From the NCBI GenBank assembly GCA_026394915.1, contig JAPLZS010000220.1, forward strand, positions 1 through 14,163: a DNA stretch of 14,163 nt, given 5' to 3'. This document shows positions 12,263 to 14,163 of the stretch, in pieces. The stretch is from Candidatus Woesearchaeota archaeon. Lineage in GTDB: Archaea > Nanobdellota > Nanobdellia > Woesearchaeales > UBA12501. Position 1 is the stretch's first letter; the number at the start of each line of letters is the position of its first letter. The notes beneath the pieces were generated by a model. That model searched no databases. It was not told the DNA's origin and was given only the letters and a program-made list of their open reading frames with translations. Both the position numbers and the translations under genes were made by a program.

Positions 12263-12469
12263 TCAGTTCTTTACGCCCCATCTTACATTATCCCATACTC
12301 TCTCATGCGCATAATACAATATAAGTTTTGAAGCTATCTCAAAAGCGCCAATGCCCAAAGAAAGAGCAAGCCTTTGTGTAAACGCATAAACAATAAGCAT
12401 TGTTATCAGTGAGGCAAACACTCTCCAGCTTATTGCCTTTATCATGCTTCTGGTATGCTTTTCTTTCAT
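12263..12469 (-). CDS. DUF2061 small membrane protein
   Basis: The 68-residue protein matches the DUF2061 family of small predicted membrane proteins of unknown function. The key parts are RSMIKAISWRVFASLITMLI (residues 7-26), a second helix with LSLGIGAFEIASKLILYY, and the terminal HERVWDNVRWG. In its TATA-like stretch (12489-12499 read on the minus strand) the spacing to the ATG is about 25 bases, which suggests a leaderless transcript. Its stop lies close to the mscL promoter, so it need not be in the mscL operon. The mobile element begins only about 15 bases beyond its presumed promoter. Confidence 0.87.
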   Translation of the reverse strand: MKEKHTRSMIKAISWRVFASLITMLIVYAFTQRLALSLGIGAFEIASKLILYYAHERVWDNVRWGVKN

Positions 12470-12505
12470 GGTTTGCAGTATTTTTTTCTTATTATTAAAT
12501 GTTGC

Positions 12506-12514
12506 GGTTTGTTG
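12506..12514 (+). repeat. Left target-site duplication of the MITE-like element
   Basis: GGTTTGTTG directly precedes the left terminal repeat and is identical to 12681-12689 after the right one. The perfect match implies that the insertion is fairly recent. Confidence 0.82.
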
Positions 12515-12680
12515 GGCTCTGTCCTAAATCTCGCTTCGCTCGGGTTAGCATCGACTCAAGCCTGGATTCTATTCAACAAAAGGTCTGCGTCCCCGTAGGG
12601 GGCGTCCCCCCGCGACGACCCAAATCATTTAACAGAGAGGCCTTCGTATATTGATGCTAACCTACTTTTAGGACAGAGCC
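12515..12680. mobile_element. 166-base MITE-like element with 14-base terminal inverted repeats
   Basis: The ends GGCTCTGTCCTAAA (12515-12528) and TTTAGGACAGAGCC (12667-12680) are perfect inverted repeats. They are flanked on both sides by the direct repeat GGTTTGTTG (12506-12514 and 12681-12689), a 9-base target-site duplication. Inside, a second perfect inverted pair, GGTTAGCATC (12543-12552) and GATGCTAACC (12653-12662), extends the potential stem, and the core has a CCCC-GTA-GGGG hairpin (12591-12601). No reading frame of useful length is present, so it must have been moved by a transposase encoded elsewhere. The parent insertion-sequence family cannot be named with certainty from these ends. 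Confidence 0.85.
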
Positions 12681-12689
12681 GGTTTGTTG
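12681..12689 (+). repeat. Right target-site duplication of the MITE-like element
   Basis: GGTTTGTTG directly follows the right terminal repeat and matches 12506-12514. Removing the element and one copy would restore a plain AT-rich spacer between the DUF2061 and rubrerythrin promoters. Confidence 0.82.
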
Positions 12690-12704
12690 CTATCAAGACA
12701 ATCA

Positions 12705-12759
12705 TCCAAAAGATTAATAAATTAAAGGCATCCCCCCTACTTATCCAAAGGAGGTTAAT
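12705..12759 (+). promoter_or_regulatory. Rubrerythrin promoter and strong ribosome binding site
   Basis: CCAAAAG followed by ATTAATAAATTAA (12713-12725) resembles a BRE plus TATA box. AAGGAGGT (12748-12755) lies four bases before ATG 12760 and is the strongest ribosome binding site in the window, which suggests high expression. The promoter starts about 25 bases after the MITE-like element, so it was not broken by the insertion. Confidence 0.65.
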
Positions 12760-13335
12760 ATGGTCAAACTAAAAGGAAGCAAGACAGAAGAGAATCTTCT
12801 GAAATCATTTGCAGGAGAAAGCCAGGCAAGGAACAGGTACACTTATTTTGCGTCAGCAGCAAAGAAGGAAGGATATGAGCAGATAAGCGCGATATTCCTC
12901 GAGACAGCGGAGAACGAGAAAGAGCATGCAAAAGTCTTCTTCAAATATCTTGAAGGCGGCATGTGCGAAATAACTGCAATGTATCCAGCAGGAAAGATTG
13001 GAAAGACTTCTGAGAATCTCTTTGCTGCAGCAGAAGGAGAGAAAGAGGAGTGGAGCAAGCTCTATCCAGACTTTGAGAAAACAGCAAGATCAGAAGGATT
13101 CAAGGAAGTCGCAGATTCTTTCAAGGAGATTGCAGAGGTTGAGGAGCAGCATGAGAAGAGATACAGGAAGCTGCTTGAGAACGTGAAAACAGGAACAGTG
13201 TTCAAGAAAGACAGGATTGTCAAGTGGAAATGCAGGAACTGCGGATATGTGCATGAAGGCAAGGAAGCTCCGAAATCATGCCCTGCTTGCAAGCATCCTC
13301 AGGCATATTACGAGATAAAAGAAGAGAACTATTGA
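12760..13335 (+). CDS. rbr: Rubrerythrin
   Basis: Rubrerythrin is a cytoplasmic di-iron protein that reduces hydrogen peroxide in anaerobes and microaerobes, taking electrons through its own rubredoxin domain. The 191-residue protein has full family length. The four-helix domain (1-145) has ligand-type residues E20 (in FAGESQARNRY), E53 and H56 (in ENEKEHAKVF), E94 and E97 (in EGEKEEW), and E128 and H131 (in VEEQHEKRY). The rubredoxin-like domain (about 153-191) has C158-RN-C161 and C174-PA-C177. No partner reductase is adjacent. It indicates exposure to oxidative stress in a mostly anaerobic lifestyle. Confidence 0.96.
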   Translation: MVKLKGSKTEENLLKSFAGESQARNRYTYFASAAKKEGYEQISAIFLETAENEKEHAKVFFKYLEGGMCEITAMYPAGKIGKTSENLFAAAEGEKEEWSKLYPDFEKTARSEGFKEVADSFKEIAEVEEQHEKRYRKLLENVKTGTVFKKDRIVKWKCRNCGYVHEGKEAPKSCPACKHPQAYYEIKEENY

Positions 13336-13376
13336 TTTTTACCCTTATTCTCATTTTTTACAGGCTATTTTGAGAT
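13336..13376. terminator. Short convergent spacer with T runs after rubrerythrin
   Basis: The 41 bases between the rubrerythrin and panD stops include ATTTTTA and CATTTTTTA on the plus strand. These T runs are the likely plus-strand termination site. No clear hairpin is seen. Confidence 0.4.
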
Positions 13377-13718
13377 TCATAAGAATTTCACAAATCTATT
13401 TCTTTTATCCACTAGGATACTTTCAGGTTTGATTGGTTTGTCAGTCAATTCAAACCCCATGATGATGACTTCATCGCCTTTCTTGATTAAATGCGCAGAT
13501 GCGCCATTCACGCAGATTATGCCAGAACCTCTTTTTCCTTTTATGACATAAGTCTCTAAACGAGCACCGTTTGTGTTATCGACGACTAAGACCTTTTCTC
13601 CTGGCCATAAACCGACTTTTTCTATCAGCTCTTCATCTATAGTCATGCTGCCTATGTATTCTAAGTTGGCTTCTGTCACAGTCGCCTTGTGAATCTTGGA
13701 TCTTAATACCCATCTCAT
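13377..13718 (-). CDS. panD: Aspartate 1-decarboxylase (pyruvoyl type), PanD
   Basis: PanD converts L-aspartate to beta-alanine, a precursor of pantothenate and coenzyme A. It is made as a proenzyme that cleaves itself between Gly and Ser to create the pyruvoyl group. The 113-residue protein fits the family: [20 protein letters not shown] (2-21), the cleavage site G23-S24 in YIGSMTID, the block [14 protein letters not shown], and [17 protein letters not shown]. The pyruvoyl enzyme is mainly bacterial, while many archaea use a PLP-dependent decarboxylase, so transfer from bacteria is possible. ATG 13718 is chosen because the family starts there and because CGAAAGA plus TTTAATAA (13741-13755, minus strand) sits about 27 bases upstream, which gives a leaderless transcript. 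No other pantothenate gene is visible. Confidence 0.93.
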   Translation of the reverse strand: MRWVLRSKIHKATVTEANLEYIGSMTIDEELIEKVGLWPGEKVLVVDNTNGARLETYVIKGKRGSGIICVNGASAHLIKKGDEVIIMGFELTDKPIKPESILVDKRNRFVKFL

Positions 13719-13740
13719 ATTATAATCTAATCTGGGGCGC

Positions 13741-13757
13741 TTATTAAATCTTTCGGA
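13741..13757 (-). promoter_or_regulatory. BRE/TATA promoter of panD
   Basis: On the minus strand the sequence reads CCGAAAGATTTAATAA, a textbook archaeal BRE (CGAAA) plus TATA box. It is about 27 bases upstream of the PanD ATG, so the RNA should begin at or next to the start codon. This also argues against longer upstream starts for panD. Confidence 0.72.
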
Positions 13758-13831
13758 AAGCATTTTCTGCAGTGCTGTTGGGCATTGATTGAAACTAATG
13801 ATGTCATATGCCCCTATCCCGTCAAAAAGAA

Positions 13832-14163
13832 TCACTCAAAAAGATCCCATCTGGATCTCATTATCAAATATAAAATTATTGGACCCCCTAACCCAAACAT
13901 TGCAGCAACAATCCCCAATCCAATCGCGAGGTTCATAATGAATGCAATAATCGCACATCCACATAACGCAAAGAATGCCCATCTTTTCCACATGAATAAG
14001 AAGATTACAAATGCTAAATTCGCTAATCCCAGTAAACCATAGACATAAAATATCCATGTTGGGACATTAGGATAAACCGAAGCGATTGTAGAGTTTAATA
14101 TTAGATAATATAATGCTGTGAAAAGATTAGCAATCAACATTATCACTAACCAAACTGTTAGTA
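13832..14163 (-). CDS. Hypothetical multi-pass membrane protein (5' end outside window)
   Basis: The visible 109 or so codons encode a very hydrophobic protein with three or four membrane helices (such as [20 protein letters not shown] and [20 protein letters not shown]) and a short cytoplasmic end RSRWDLFE. I do not recognise a specific family. The frame stays open from a GTG at 14146 to the right edge, coding for more hydrophobic residues (LTVWLV), so the true start is probably beyond the window. The gene is upstream of panD on the same strand but about 114 bases away, and panD has its own promoter, so a shared operon is not needed. Confidence 0.6.
   Translation of the reverse strand, partial: LTVWLVIMLIANLFTALYYLILNSTIASVYPNVPTWIFYVYGLLGLANLAFVIFLFMWKRWAFFALCGCAIIAFIMNLAIGLGIVAAMFGLGGPIILYLIMRSRWDLFE

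Noticed and set aside
12581..12625. CRISPR-like or rRNA-like GC-rich segment
   Set aside because: Only single hairpins are present, without regularly spaced repeats or rRNA motifs, and it lies inside the inverted-repeat element.
13719..13835. Longer PanD start at 13835
   Set aside because: It would cross a BRE/TATA promoter and add 39 residues absent from the family; the known proteins start near MRWVLRSK.
1..14163. tRNA or rRNA genes
   Set aside because: No cloverleaf-like stretch with T-loop GTTC.A..C and CCA-type end, nor rRNA core sequence, was noticed in the spacers; a covariance-model scan was not possible.

Overview
The window looks like part of a chromosome from a small-genome archaeon, most likely of the DPANN group (Woesearchaeota or Pacearchaeota-like; this placement is inference). 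The archaeal signature is strong: exosome subunits Rrp41 and Rrp42, RNA polymerase subunit RpoK, a Cbf5/TruB pseudouridine synthase, a TrmB-type regulator, the eS19-PDCD5-eL39-eL31 cluster, DUF357, TATA/BRE promoters about 25-28 bases upstream of starts (several genes look leaderless), and AGGTGA/GGAGG ribosome binding sites. Genes are densely packed with short or overlapping junctions.

Layout. (1) 1-1273, plus strand: the end of rrp41, then rrp42 and rpoK, an RNA-decay/transcription operon ending in a T-rich stretch. (2) 1345-2137: a lone NuoE-like [2Fe-2S] thioredoxin-fold protein, then a DUF357 protein. (3) 2138-3537: an accessory island between the DUF357 gene and truB. It holds an AT-rich orphan gene with a coding tandem repeat, what look like fossil 3' ends of a second truB and a second DUF357 gene, and a toxin-antitoxin pair in which both genes are frameshifted. 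(4) 3538-5318, minus strand: truB/cbf5 and an upstream TrmB-family regulator. (5) 5431-8303, plus strand and divergent from trmB: a compact three-gene operon of a histidine-phosphatase-superfamily enzyme followed by two different proteins that each end in a PEP-synthase-type phosphohistidine swivel domain but lack the ATP-grasp and PEP-binding domains. (6) 8325-9891, minus strand: eS19, PDCD5, eL39 and eL31. (7) 10094-11267, plus strand: a PLDc_N-like two-helix protein and a DUF1385/YqhQ-like membrane protein. (8) 11276-12469, minus strand: a Cys-repeat lipoprotein, MscL and a DUF2061 protein. (9) 12506-12689: a 166-base non-coding inverted-repeat element with a 9-base target duplication. (10) 12760-14163: rubrerythrin (plus), then pyruvoyl aspartate decarboxylase PanD and a partial membrane protein (minus).

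The best candidate for an undescribed system is region 5. A possible histidine-directed phosphatase is translationally coupled to two stand-alone phosphohistidine carriers, with a TrmB regulator reading away from a shared promoter region. This could be a phosphorelay or phosphocarrier switch analogous in logic to SixA acting on phosphohistidine proteins, but that function is inferred from domains and context only. The second most interesting region is the 2138-3537 island, where several layers of insertion and decay are visible.
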